Part shown: positions 8,137 through 16,196 of the stretch, in pieces
Layout of the letters: every line of letters starts with the position of its first letter
Numbering within the stretch: position 1 is the stretch's first letter
Virus record (IMG/VR): IMGVR_UViG_3300009703_004110
Location: 268,271-332,270 of that record
Direction: 5' to 3' (one strand)
DNA length: 64,000 nucleotides
DNA from: a virus
Made by a program: the position numbers and the translations under genes
Notes under the pieces: model-generated
Told to the model about the DNA's origin: nothing
What the model saw: only the letters and a program-made list of their open reading frames with translations
Database searches by the model: none

Positions 8137-8260
8137 CTAAAATTTTAGTCGCCAAAAACTCCCGGGCTTCTGTCGTGGCGGTCGATGCTGGGTCTCTCAC
8201 CCATCCAATTGAATCCCTTAATTTACCCCGGTAATGAGCACCTGCTTTCGCAGACTAAAA
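8137..8260 (-). promoter_or_regulatory. Structured leader RNA, riboswitch-like
   Basis: On the minus strand TTTTAGTC (8253-8260) pairs with GACTAAAA (8143-8150), enclosing about 100 nt that contain CTGC-GAAA-GCAG and TGGGT-GAGAG-ACCCA hairpins. The 3' strand of the closing helix is also part of a second palindrome, CTAAAATTTTAG (8137-8148), so two structures compete. It begins directly after the CCA of tRNA-Val and lies upstream of the leader peptide and the phosphoribosyltransferase genes. No known riboswitch class was recognised. Confidence 0.5.
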
Positions 8261-8335
8261 TGGTAGCCGATGACGGATTCGAACCGCCGACCTTCGCTTT
8301 GTAAAAGCGACACTCTCCCGCTGAGTTAATCGGCC
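8261..8335 (-). tRNA. tRNA-Val(TAC)
   Basis: Acceptor GGCCGAT/ATCGGCT with a G1-U72 wobble, D-stem ACTC/GAGT, anticodon stem TCGCT/AGCGA with loop TTTACAA (TAC), T-arm GGCGG/CCGTC, A73 and encoded CCA. Confidence 0.93.
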
Positions 8336-8384
8336 AGATACCATGATTTCTATTTCTACTAATAATACCAAAAGAAAGCAATTT

Positions 8385-9140
8385 TTAATTATCTATTTTT
8401 TCTTGGCCCCAATACCATGTGCTATGCGACTCTGCCTTGAACCGCTCTTTGCTTTTGCTATTTATATGATTAATTCTTTCGTTGTATAGATATTCTAAGT
8501 AACCCTTTGGATCTCTTCGACTATTATAACTTCTACCGGTAGTAGAAACTTTAGTAATGCCGCCTAGAACCATTGGCAAAACATTTTCTGGACAATTATT
8601 TATTGTATAGGTTATTACCTCTACGTTTTTTGATCTTGCAATAATATCCCATGCGCTGCCAGGAAGGTTGCCGGCTGCTAAGTTTCTATGAACCCAATCG
8701 CCATTACTTCCTGATGTAGCGTACGTCTTTATATAATATAGCTTACCCGAATCTGGTAGCAAATCTTTATCTAACGCCCTTATTGCAACACCCTTTCTAA
8801 ACTCGGAAGAAAAGCCAAAGCCTCTCTTCTTTGCCGCAAGGAATAGCTTATCCAAATAAGCCCTACAAACATCGGGATGAGAATCTAGCATTCTTGAGAA
8901 CATATCTAAGAATAGCCGCGAAGCACCATAGTGACCAGTGTCAGCTAGTAAGCCCTTGCGAATTAGAAAGTCTACACCAGGATCTTCTGGAACTTTCCAA
9001 TCATGCTTTAAGCTAATTTCCTTAGGAAAAGAATCAGTTAGTATCTTTGCGTCTTTCATCTCTCTAATGCCGATCATTAAGACCGCATTTATATTATCTA
9101 ACTGATCTTGCGTTAATTCAATAGATATTTTATCAGACAT
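8385..9140 (-). CDS. Hypothetical protein
   Basis: A 251-residue protein with no recognised family. It appears globular and mixed helical, with a hydrophilic C-terminus (KSKERFKAESHSTWYWGQEK). It lacks a signal peptide, membrane segments or known catalytic motifs. It stands between tRNA-Val and another unknown gene and is transcribed with them. Confidence 0.75.
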   Translation of the reverse strand: MSDKISIELTQDQLDNINAVLMIGIREMKDAKILTDSFPKEISLKHDWKVPEDPGVDFLIRKGLLADTGHYGASRLFLDMFSRMLDSHPDVCRAYLDKLFLAAKKRGFGFSSEFRKGVAIRALDKDLLPDSGKLYYIKTYATSGSNGDWVHRNLAAGNLPGSAWDIIARSKNVEVITYTINNCPENVLPMVLGGITKVSTTGRSYNSRRDPKGYLEYLYNERINHINSKSKERFKAESHSTWYWGQEKIDN

Positions 9141-9174
9141 TCTTCCTCTTGTTATTCGGCTAATATGCCGAGCC

Positions 9175-9522
9175 TTACAATGCTTTGCATATGAATCCTG
9201 ACGGCATCTTTTCGTTTTTTAATGCAAACTTTAAAATTGCAATTATAGAGGCACGGAAAGAAGCGTGAGAACCTTTTGGTATTTCATCTATTATATAGAG
9301 CTGTTGCTCCGATCGTTTTAAATTATGAGCCCTTCCGCTTTCAAAAATAAAGGTATTATTTATGTAATCGTATTTACCTGTTGCGGTGATGACTCTTAAT
9401 GACTTTGCATTTATTTTGGTAATTATAGCTGGATGATATGAGCAATTAGTTCTGCCCATAGCACCTTCAAGGTATAAGACTATATCACCTACTTGGATTT
9501 CTCTTCCAGTTACATCAGTCAT
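9175..9522 (-). CDS. Hypothetical protein, SH3-like start
   Basis: 115 residues. The N-terminal half (GREIQVGDIVLYLEGAM...) resembles small SH3-like barrels often found in phage accessory proteins and in the 3423-3974 gene. The rest includes GSHASFRASIIAILKF, probably one helix. No function can be assigned. Confidence 0.7.
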   Translation of the reverse strand: MTDVTGREIQVGDIVLYLEGAMGRTNCSYHPAIITKINAKSLRVITATGKYDYINNTFIFESGRAHNLKRSEQQLYIIDEIPKGSHASFRASIIAILKFALKNEKMPSGFICKAL

Positions 9523-9533
9523 GCTACTTCCTA

Positions 9534-9631
9534 TGGAGGCAGGCTGGGAGTCGAACCACGAGCAGCATAGGGTATGAACCTAGCCAGCCCAATCCCGAAG
9601 GATAACCGGGGCTATTAAGCTTTTCCTGCAT
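9534..9631 (-). tRNA. Unusual tRNA with CAT anticodon and extended D-arm
   Basis: Anticodon arm CTAGG/CCTAT with loop TTCATAC (CAT) and T-loop TTCGACT are clear. Acceptor ATGCAGG/CCTGCCT pairs at six of seven positions. Where the D-arm should be there is a long hairpin AGCCC...ATCC-TTCG-GGAT...GGGCT with a UUCG tetraloop, making the RNA 98 nt. The T-stem has two mismatches. It may be a tRNA-like RNA with another job, or a degenerate Met/Ile tRNA. Confidence 0.4.
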
Positions 9632-9667
9632 GGAAGCGGGTGCCAGAATTGAACTGATTCACCCACT
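9631..9667 (-). ncRNA. Acceptor/T-arm minihelix ending in CCA
   Basis: AGTGGGT (9661-9667) pairs with ACCCGCT (9635-9641), and between them sits a T-arm with loop TTCAATT. A T discriminator and CCA follow. This is the top half of a tRNA without D and anticodon arms, 37 nt long, right after the ClpP stop. Such minihelices are known RNase P substrates, so a processing role is possible. Confidence 0.45.
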
Positions 9668-9671
9668 ATAA

Positions 9672-10283
9672 CTATTTAAAATTATACTTAGCCTTAATCT
9701 CCAAATCAAGAGACGGTATACGAATATGCTGAATCATTCCGTGACTCTTTGCTTCTTCAGGAGTCAGCCACCAATCTGCGTGACCGCGATTGTGAGTCTC
9801 GGTTAGAAAATGCTCTTCATCTTTGCCACAGTTTCTTGCCATTCTTCTGTATACAAGCTGGTTAAGTCTTTCGGTTTCTGCGGCACCAGCTTTTATTTCC
9901 TCAACCTTACCCCATTCCATACTTGAAACATCATGAATTAAGACAGTACTATTGGGTCCGGCAAAACGCATACCATCCTGCCCACAAGTCAAGAGGATAG
10001 CTCCACAACTCATAGCCTTACCTTCAACAATTGTTGCTACAGGCAAAGAGGCTGACTTAATACAATCCATCATAGCAAGCAAAGAATATACTTGGCCGCC
10101 ATATGAGTCAATTACAATTGGGATAACAGGCTGCCCTGTGCCATGAGCCTCTTCCATACTTTCAGTAAATTTCTTAACCGCATCTTCATTAAATTTATTA
10201 ACGCGGATAATTACCGGAGGTATAACCAAATCTTTTGGCTTACGTACAGTTAAAAGAGGGTCAATCTTGCAGGTCGCTCTCAT
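9672..10283 (-). CDS. clpP: ClpP-like serine protease
   Basis: A 203-residue ClpP-family peptidase. The catalytic triad is visible: Ser92 in GKAMSCGA, His117 in TVLIHDVS, and an Asp near 170 in HADWWLTPEEAKSHG. ClpP works as a barrel that degrades unfolded proteins with a Clp ATPase. No Clp ATPase is recognised here; the AAA+ protein at 58.5 kb is a possible but unproven partner. Phage ClpP-like enzymes are also used as prohead proteases, but no capsid genes are nearby. Its start overlaps the gluS stop. Confidence 0.9.
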   Translation of the reverse strand: MRATCKIDPLLTVRKPKDLVIPPVIIRVNKFNEDAVKKFTESMEEAHGTGQPVIPIVIDSYGGQVYSLLAMMDCIKSASLPVATIVEGKAMSCGAILLTCGQDGMRFAGPNSTVLIHDVSSMEWGKVEEIKAGAAETERLNQLVYRRMARNCGKDEEHFLTETHNRGHADWWLTPEEAKSHGMIQHIRIPSLDLEIKAKYNFK

Positions 10284-11165
10284 CGCTTTCTCCCTTTGTA
10301 TTTTCTGTCAAAGCTTGCTAATTTTTGCAAGTCAATATTGGCAGGAGAATTCCTCATCTTCCCGCCATCAATAAATAAGTCTAATGCCTGATCTCTAGTG
10401 ATAATAGCCGTAGACTTATCATCTTTGCGCGGGCCCCATCCTAAGCGTAGAAGGAAGTTTAGCATAGCACCTGGATCGACTCCAGAGTCCATGTAACTAA
10501 TCATAGATGCAGCACCGTCCCGTTTTACTTAACTTCTTCTTATCTTTAAACAGAAGGCCGGTATGGGCGTATTGCGGGACTTTAATTCCTGACATTGGAA
10601 TAGTGCTCAAAAAATAATAAAGCACAATCTGCTTACCAGTATTCTTCTGGTGGTCAACACCGCGAATAACATAATTTACACCAATATCAAAGTCGATATC
10701 GTCACAGACATTGGCAAAGTTATATGTTGGCGATCCATTAGACTTAATTAAAACCATATTTGAAATATAATCAAAGTCTGATTGTCCAATCTTAATATCT
10801 CCAGCAATATTATCATGCCATGATTTGCAAGGAAAGTTGTCCCAATCCTGGAAATCTAAAACTACTGCTCCATCGTCTAATCGCTTTGCGAAACCGCCAT
10901 CAATCAGACACTCTGCTACGTGCTGATAAAGATCGAATCGGTTACTCTGATAAACGAGCATATCATAGTCAAGACTGAGCCAGTCCATAACTTTTAAAAT
11001 ATCATCAACTTTGCTTTGATCATTTCTTGCAATATCTGTATCATCAATTCTTAAGATGAATTTTCCGTCTGTAGCCCGAGCTGCCAACCAATTAAAGTAA
11101 GCGGTACGAGCCGTCCCCATATGCATATCACCCGTGGGGCTCGGTGCTATTCTTGTATTAAACAT
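10280..11165 (-). CDS. gltX: Glutamyl-tRNA synthetase-like, needs +1 frameshift
   Basis: Class I synthetase of the Glu/Gln group. The first frame (from about 11165) has RIAPSPTGDMHMG (HIGH region) and ends after KKLSKTGRCC. The +1 frame gives KRDGAASMISYMDSG, which restores the family motif KLSKRDGA and continues to 10280. Together about 295 residues, so the C-terminal anticodon-binding half of full GltX (about 470) is missing, as in GluQ-type enzymes. The shift point is AGU AAA ACG near 10528. Either a +1 frameshift signal or a sequence error explains the break. Confidence 0.8.
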
Positions 11166-11385
11166 GCCTACACTCATAATGAAAGTCATCCAAAGTCATA
11201 GCCTTATATTCTGTGAACTCCGAATCTTTATTTAATTTATGTGCAGCCAATACAGCGGTATCTTCTTTAAAGGAAGGACCAGCAGTAATGCTCCATAAAC
11301 CAGGGTCATTACTATAAGGATTGCGAGACCAGCTTGCTACAACCCATAGATCGTAAACGCTTACGTCAGCTTCAGGTATTTCCAT
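11158..11385 (-). CDS. Small hypothetical protein
   Basis: 75 residues (MEIPEADVSVYDLWVVASWS...), overlapping the start of the GluRS-like gene by a few bases. It has the size and arrangement of a short phage regulator, but no motif was recognised. Confidence 0.6.
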   Translation of the reverse strand: MEIPEADVSVYDLWVVASWSRNPYSNDPGLWSITAGPSFKEDTAVLAAHKLNKDSEFTEYKAMTLDDFHYECRHV

Positions 11386-11436
11386 TACCGCCTCTCTATC
11401 TGAGTGTTATAGATCTGTTTTTATTTGAATTAATTC

Positions 11437-11562
11437 CCATCTAGAGGCTCACGTCCTCTTACTCTTGCCTCTCACTGTGATCAAACAGTCCCGGGTGCTT
11501 TACTTCTATTAGATACGTCAGTCGGCATCTAAAGACCTTAAGCCGCTGGTAGCACCGAGGTT
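11437..11562. ncRNA. Structured non-coding segment
   Basis: Between 11386 and 11574 there is no gene. The segment has nested inverted repeats: GAGGC/GCCTC, ACTGT/ACAGT, GGTGCT/AGCACC with TTAGAT/ATCTAA inside. The strand is unclear: it could be the leader of the plus-strand gene at 11575, or a minus-strand RNA near the tRNA cluster. No known RNA family was recognised. Confidence 0.4.
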
Positions 11563-11574
11563 CGGTAATCAAAC

Positions 11575-11703
11575 ATGAATAAATATATTACAAAAAAATG
11601 TTTAAATTGTCAAAACGATTTTGACGCATTATTAGAAATACTTTGTCCTACTTGCCATGACGAAGAACACTATCTGAAACAAGACGGCAGATTTAATAGA
11701 TGA
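11575..11703 (+). CDS. Small zinc-ribbon protein
   Basis: A 42-residue plus-strand protein (MNKYITKKCLNCQNDF...) with CLNC and CPTC separated by about 15 residues, a classic four-cysteine zinc ribbon. GAGG lies 14 bases upstream. It runs against the direction of its neighbours, between a structured segment and tRNA-Leu. Function unknown. Confidence 0.6.
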   Translation: MNKYITKKCLNCQNDFDALLEILCPTCHDEEHYLKQDGRFNR

Positions 11704-11705
11704 TA

Positions 11706-11781
11706 TGGTAGCTCTGGTGGGAGTCGAACCCACACTGTAGCGGTTTTAAGCCGCTTGTCTCTGCCGTTGGACTACAGAGCC
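11706..11781 (-). tRNA. tRNA with TAA anticodon (Leu), class I shape
   Basis: Acceptor GGCTCTG/CAGAGCT (G1-U72), anticodon stem AGCGG/CCGCT with loop CTTAAAA (TAA), T-arm GTGGG/CCCAC, A73, CCA. The variable loop is only 5 nt, whereas bacterial tRNA-Leu normally has a long variable arm. Confidence 0.9.
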
Positions 11782-11896
11782 ATAACGTACTTCTTACGTT
11801 ACGAATAGATAAAAATCAAATTTCTACTCTATTCATTACCTTCTTGTTTTTATTTTTAAGTTAAGGCGTAACTCATACTGAATTATACGGTAAGCC

Positions 11897-11930
11897 AAGG
11901 TTTTGCCGCCGAAGCGGCTGCGGAGAACCT
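11897..11930 (-). terminator. GCCGC-UUCG-GCGGC hairpin
   Basis: Directly at the TAG of the 11929-13278 gene the RNA folds as AGGTT...GCCGC-UUCG-GCGGC-AAAACCT. A UUCG loop on a GC stem is very stable. There is no long U tract, so it may protect the mRNA 3' end instead of terminating alone. A similar GGCGGCAAAACCTTG end occurs at 60.4 kb. Confidence 0.6.
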
Positions 11931-13278
11931 AAAGGGTCTTTAGCAGGCTATCAGACTCAGTGGCTTCCGCCACATCATTATCATCAAGCCTTTCAAAATC
12001 CGCATCAGGTACTTCTACATATCCCTGACCGATCATGCTTCTAGAAACTAGATCAATCTCCATTTCTCCGCCGCACCATTCGCAAGCCCTCTCTCCCGAG
12101 ACATAATGGCTGCCGGTACTTTTCTGGCAGACTTCACAGATGGTCGCATAAGCAAGAAGCTGATCATCACCGTTATTATCCATTGGCTCAGGATCAACTA
12201 AGGTAAGTTGTGAGCCACTGGACTTTGTAGTAGTAATTGAAGACTTAGACCACTTCTCTCTATTCTCCTTATTGATTTCTGTTTCAATCTGGCGAAGACT
12301 CTTTCCATCTCCATCCTTAATCAACCAGAAGTCTGGAGTACTAGAGCCAGGATATTCCCTATACTTAGGTAGCACTAACGGCTTATTGTAAGTAATAAGC
12401 TCTTGTCGATCCATCTTAATAGACATATGCCAGCCATCGGCACTCATCTTGGATCTTGGACCAAAGTAGTTTGAGCCGCCATTGTGACCAACTGAGGTCA
12501 TACCAAACTGACGCATAGTAACGGCGCCCTTTAGAGGCTCATCAGCGCACTCAAATCTCCACATTGAAAACATTTTTTCACGCATTTCATCGCGCTTGCT
12601 TTCATCAGGAAACATCTTCTCCAGAGCTTCTTCGTTAGTAGTAGATCCGTCCACTAAGAAAAATGGGTTGCAGCCCAGAGAGGCAATAAACGGATGATAA
12701 TCTTCAAAGCGCCTTGTGTTTCTTGGAACTAGAATCCTGCTAATTCCGAGTCCATAAGGTTCGATTAATTGATGTAATACAGTAAATGTATACTGCTGTT
12801 GCAATCCATCTTTGGTGCACATATCATTTAACTTATACCACTCTCGGTCGTCTCTGTCCAGCTTCATTCCAAGCCAATGCTGCATATAATCATTGGTTGC
12901 ATTATACGCACAACAGGCAACAGTTCTGTTCTTAGTAATTCTATGTGGAATGTCATTAATATCCATAGCGATGGCAGGAATATACCCTTTTCCGTGAGCA
13001 TATTTCCATACCTCATCCTTCGGAGATAACGTAACTTTCCAGTGGTCAAAATTACCACGTTCAAAAATCTCACCCATTTTATATTCGCTGAGAATCTTTA
13101 TCTCTTCGAAATCGGGATCAGTTCTGTCCGTCATAACAATAGCGGCATATCCAGTCTTCTTTGGCGGGACATACTTCTTTGGCCTCGGTGTGTTACGAGA
13201 GGTGTTGCCATAATAGCCACCATACCCTCCATATCCTCCGCCTGAGCTACCTTGTGATCTACCGTTATTCATCTTCAC
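11929..13278 (-). CDS. Unknown protein of the E1/JAMM cassette
   Basis: 449 residues. The first 35 are low complexity, rich in Gly and Tyr. The middle is globular with CC at 'RTVACCAYN'. Near the C-terminus a zinc ribbon is visible (CEVCQ...CEWCG), followed by an acidic tail. It overlaps the end of the ThiF-like gene by 14 bases, so they act from one mRNA. By position it could be a substrate-binding or E2-like partner, but no E2 motif was recognised, so this is only a guess from context. Confidence 0.7.
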   Translation of the reverse strand: MKMNNGRSQGSSGGGYGGYGGYYGNTSRNTPRPKKYVPPKKTGYAAIVMTDRTDPDFEEIKILSEYKMGEIFERGNFDHWKVTLSPKDEVWKYAHGKGYIPAIAMDINDIPHRITKNRTVACCAYNATNDYMQHWLGMKLDRDDREWYKLNDMCTKDGLQQQYTFTVLHQLIEPYGLGISRILVPRNTRRFEDYHPFIASLGCNPFFLVDGSTTNEEALEKMFPDESKRDEMREKMFSMWRFECADEPLKGAVTMRQFGMTSVGHNGGSNYFGPRSKMSADGWHMSIKMDRQELITYNKPLVLPKYREYPGSSTPDFWLIKDGDGKSLRQIETEINKENREKWSKSSITTTKSSGSQLTLVDPEPMDNNGDDQLLAYATICEVCQKSTGSHYVSGERACEWCGGEMEIDLVSRSMIGQGYVEVPDADFERLDDNDVAEATESDSLLKTL

Positions 13279-13996
13279 TCCCTACATGAACAGGAAAGAA
13301 ATCATCATGGAGGAACATATCATCCATTTGCAACTGGCAACCATTAATGTCTATATTCCAACATGTCATAGTTCCTTCGTCCTCTGCGCCTTCAAGAATA
13401 TTCCAAGGATCAAGTCCGAAAAAGAATCCAGCAGCCTTTGCAATACCCTGGACCAGCATAACTCCCGCAGTACGGTACTTATACATTTCACACGGAGGCT
13501 CTTTAATATCCTGCTCCTTCAAGGTACGTCCACCAACAACATCCGGTCGGAATGGAAAGGTATCAAAGTTGGGAGAGGCCCAATTGATAATTCCCTGTCC
13601 TTGCCTTGAGATACCTGTATGCATACAAGGTCCAGAAACTCCAGCTAATGCGAAGCCCCAAAGTAACTGACGAGTAGGAATGTTATCTACACAGTCAATA
13701 ATCAGATCAGCGTCACTAAGCAGTTGCTTTGCATTAAAGGCCGTTAGCTTTTCAGTAACTGCCTCAGAAGTAATGCCAGGGTATGAACTGGCATAACGGG
13801 CACAAGTCTCAGCCTTCATAATTCCATCTTCTGCTTCAACGCCATCTACGTTTTGATTGGCCGCGTTTCTTCCTTCCCAGGTATCAAAATCAACGAACCT
13901 AAAGTTAGCTGATACGTCCTGAGAATAAAGAAGCTTCGGAATTTCATCAGCAACATGACTTCCAATGAAGCCACAACCAATTACTACAATATTCAT
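13265..13996 (-). CDS. ThiF/E1-like adenylyltransferase
   Basis: 243 residues with the Rossmann start MNIVVIGCGFIGSHV, the conserved Asp in RFVDFDTWEGRN, and NxxNQ further on, as in ThiF, MoeB and E1 enzymes. These adenylate the C-terminus of a ubiquitin-like protein or the substrate of a sulfur carrier system. Several cysteines follow (CVDN, PPCEM, MTCWN), one of which might form the thioester. It lies between a JAMM-like protease gene and the 449-residue unknown gene, a grouping typical of bacterial ubiquitin-like systems such as PRTRC. Confidence 0.85.
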   Translation of the reverse strand: MNIVVIGCGFIGSHVADEIPKLLYSQDVSANFRFVDFDTWEGRNAANQNVDGVEAEDGIMKAETCARYASSYPGITSEAVTEKLTAFNAKQLLSDADLIIDCVDNIPTRQLLWGFALAGVSGPCMHTGISRQGQGIINWASPNFDTFPFRPDVVGGRTLKEQDIKEPPCEMYKYRTAGVMLVQGIAKAAGFFFGLDPWNILEGAEDEGTMTCWNIDINGCQLQMDDMFLHDDFFPVHVGSEDE

Positions 13997-14016
13997 TTAT
14001 TTGCCTTGGTTAAATG

Positions 14017-15597
14017 TTATCGGCCCTGCATGGCGCGCATCTTATTCAGAACTGCTGCCTTGCGGTCCTTCTTCTTTGACTTATTACCAAAGAATACAAT
14101 TGGAGCTTCGGTGATCTGTAGATTGCATCGCTCTGCAAATGGTCCGGCAAGCCAATCCTCTAGTAACCAGTCGCCATTCTTCTGGTCGACTCTTCCTGTA
14201 GCCTTGGTCCACTTTGAAACTCTCTGACACCAAGCGGACTGCTGCATACGCATATTACCATCCTCATCTTCGAACACTACAACGTATCCTCGCTGAGAAC
14301 CTCTTACTCCAACAATGTTAGAGCCGTGATATGAAATAGCAATATTGAAATGAGTCCCCATCTTTCCGACACCGTAGGAATTCTTGTCCTTAACCCAGTC
14401 ATGAATCTGGGCAGAGTCCTTAAATCTAATTCCTACAGCCTCTGTGATCTTAAATCCAGGGAATCCTCGTGCAGCAAGATAGTCGTTAATCTTGCGCTTG
14501 AATACAGGACCAGCCTCTTTGGACAGAAGCTCTCTTGTGTGCGCATTATACGCCTTCTTGTTTTCTACAAGGCGTGCCTGCATTAGAGTGTGTGCTTCTT
14601 CGGCTAATTGATCAGAGCGTACAAAGGCCCCTGTCTCAATATCATAAGCGAGAATATGAAGAACGGCCTCGTAGGATCCAGTGTGATTATCTTTCATAAA
14701 TGACGGCCTACCAACAGCAAACATCGAATGACTATGAGACTCCAAATGGATAAATAGATTTACAGCCAATTGGTCCGAACCCTTGATTGCAGGTAGCACA
14801 AACTTAGTTGCACTTACAAGCTTTCGGTTAGCACCAAGATAATAAATATAATTCTTCTGACTACCCCAATCGCCAGAAGTGACGCTGTACGCTTGAACGA
14901 TAACTGGAATATATCGATTGTGCAAAACAGTATACTTAGCGTACTTATCATCTGCCTTCTCAGGTGCAGCCTCAAGAACTTTCCTGCCCTTCTTTACAGC
15001 CCTCTTTGGTAGCTCAATAAAGTCAAAGTTCTTAATTTCTTTCTGGATAGCCTTAAAGGCCGCAGACTTCTTGATTTCGGCTTCTGTCTCAACACCGTAA
15101 GGCATTACCTTCTTAAACTCAGACTGCATAATTGTAGCAAGTTCCGAATTATCAGTTGTCACATGAGCATTCTCTTGATCGATCTTAGGGCAGCTAAGAA
15201 GCTTGGGCAATCTGTCCATATAGATGCCTTTGCCGATAAACTTCTGACCGGTTCCTCGCATATACTTATAGATTCTTACCAAAGAGAACTTGCCAGCTTC
15301 AGGAAAGAATACGTATCTAAAGTTCTTTGCAGACTTCTTAATCATACTTGGAAGCTCATAAATACCGGGCTCATCAACTACGATACTCATACCCTCTCTA
15401 GAGGCGTCGCCAGGAAGACTTCCAAATGCCGCCGTGATTGGTGCGGGCATATAATAATAGCTATACCCACCTACATCAACATGCTGATAAGCATGAGCGT
15501 AGTGATTTGAATATCCATATCGATTCCTACGTCGACGAACCGAATTAATATCTTCAAGTGAGGTTTGTAAAGACGCAATTACTTCTACCGTGTGCAT
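14017..15597 (-). CDS. Large protein with JAMM-like metalloprotease region
   Basis: 526 residues. Around residues 285-320 it reads HLESHSHSMFAV...SFMKDNHTGSYE, which resembles the HxH...S..D zinc site of JAMM/JAB isopeptidases found beside bacterial E1 proteins. The spacing between Ser and Asp is one residue longer than usual, so activity is uncertain. The first 280 and last 180 residues match nothing I recognise. JAMM enzymes cut ubiquitin-like proteins from targets or trim their C-terminus. It is followed directly by the ThiF-like gene. Confidence 0.6.
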   Translation of the reverse strand: MHTVEVIASLQTSLEDINSVRRRRNRYGYSNHYAHAYQHVDVGGYSYYYMPAPITAAFGSLPGDASREGMSIVVDEPGIYELPSMIKKSAKNFRYVFFPEAGKFSLVRIYKYMRGTGQKFIGKGIYMDRLPKLLSCPKIDQENAHVTTDNSELATIMQSEFKKVMPYGVETEAEIKKSAAFKAIQKEIKNFDFIELPKRAVKKGRKVLEAAPEKADDKYAKYTVLHNRYIPVIVQAYSVTSGDWGSQKNYIYYLGANRKLVSATKFVLPAIKGSDQLAVNLFIHLESHSHSMFAVGRPSFMKDNHTGSYEAVLHILAYDIETGAFVRSDQLAEEAHTLMQARLVENKKAYNAHTRELLSKEAGPVFKRKINDYLAARGFPGFKITEAVGIRFKDSAQIHDWVKDKNSYGVGKMGTHFNIAISYHGSNIVGVRGSQRGYVVVFEDEDGNMRMQQSAWCQRVSKWTKATGRVDQKNGDWLLEDWLAGPFAERCNLQITEAPIVFFGNKSKKKDRKAAVLNKMRAMQGR

Positions 15598-15639
15598 TAT
15601 ATACTCTCCTAAGTCTTAATTTAGTATCATGCAAACATG

Positions 15640-15673
15640 AAACAGCGCAGGCTAACTAAAGTCTGCGCTGTTT
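15640..15673. terminator. 11-bp inverted repeat hairpin
   Basis: AAACAGCGCAG (15640-15650) and CTGCGCTGTTT (15663-15673) are perfect inverted repeats with a 12-nt loop, lying between two cassette genes. A-rich and T-rich flanks on both sides make it a plausible two-way or internal terminator that lowers expression of the JAMM-like gene relative to the upstream gene. Confidence 0.65.
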
Positions 15674-15708
15674 AAACAAAGTCCTGCTAAGTCGTTCTAA
15701 GGATCGGT

Positions 15709-16164
15709 TTATCGGCCCCAGGTACCCACGGCAGTAACGCGCCAGAAACGCTCGTCACCAACTTCCATAGGACCAGCGATGTTGATCGCATCCTGAGAGA
15801 TAACGTAACCGTCACCCTGATCGGTGGTGTTGTAGACGTGACCCTTCGGGCGAGTATCTAGAACCCAACGAACAACAGACTCAGCTAGAGCTTCCGCAGG
15901 AGGAACCTGACCAGAGGCCAGATATTCAGCGGTAGCATCAGCGAAAGCACCCTGCATTCTTAGTGCAGCCTCCGGATCGCTTTCCAGCAACTTAGTAAAA
16001 GCAGCGGTATCAAACTCCGGTGCCGCAACCTTAACGCCACCTTTGACACCAAGATCCGCAACGGAAACCTGCTCATTAAGCTCCACGGTGGAGAGAGAAT
16101 CCCTGCCGCGAAGTGTCAAACGAATAAGAACCTTATCGGTATCAAGTACATGTAATTCAGCCAT
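15709..16164 (-). CDS. Hypothetical protein, possibly abundant
   Basis: 151 residues, rich in Ala, Val and Glu (MAELHVLDTDKVLIRLTLRG...). Its DNA is visibly richer in G+C than its neighbours, as often seen in highly expressed genes. It precedes the JAMM/E1 genes but is separated by a strong hairpin. The N-terminal strands could form a beta-grasp, which would make it a ubiquitin-like candidate, but it ends in GTWGR and no Gly-Gly tail is seen. That idea is untested. Confidence 0.7.
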   Translation of the reverse strand: MAELHVLDTDKVLIRLTLRGRDSLSTVELNEQVSVADLGVKGGVKVAAPEFDTAAFTKLLESDPEAALRMQGAFADATAEYLASGQVPPAEALAESVVRWVLDTRPKGHVYNTTDQGDGYVISQDAINIAGPMEVGDERFWRVTAVGTWGR

Positions 16165-16196
16165 TTATTCTATCTCCTGATTGTTAATTAGACCGC

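Noticed and set aside
8100-8260. tmRNA
   Set aside because: The motif GGATTCAATTGGA and a short tag-like frame ending in EAA recall tmRNA, but there is no T-arm and no CCA end in the following sequence.
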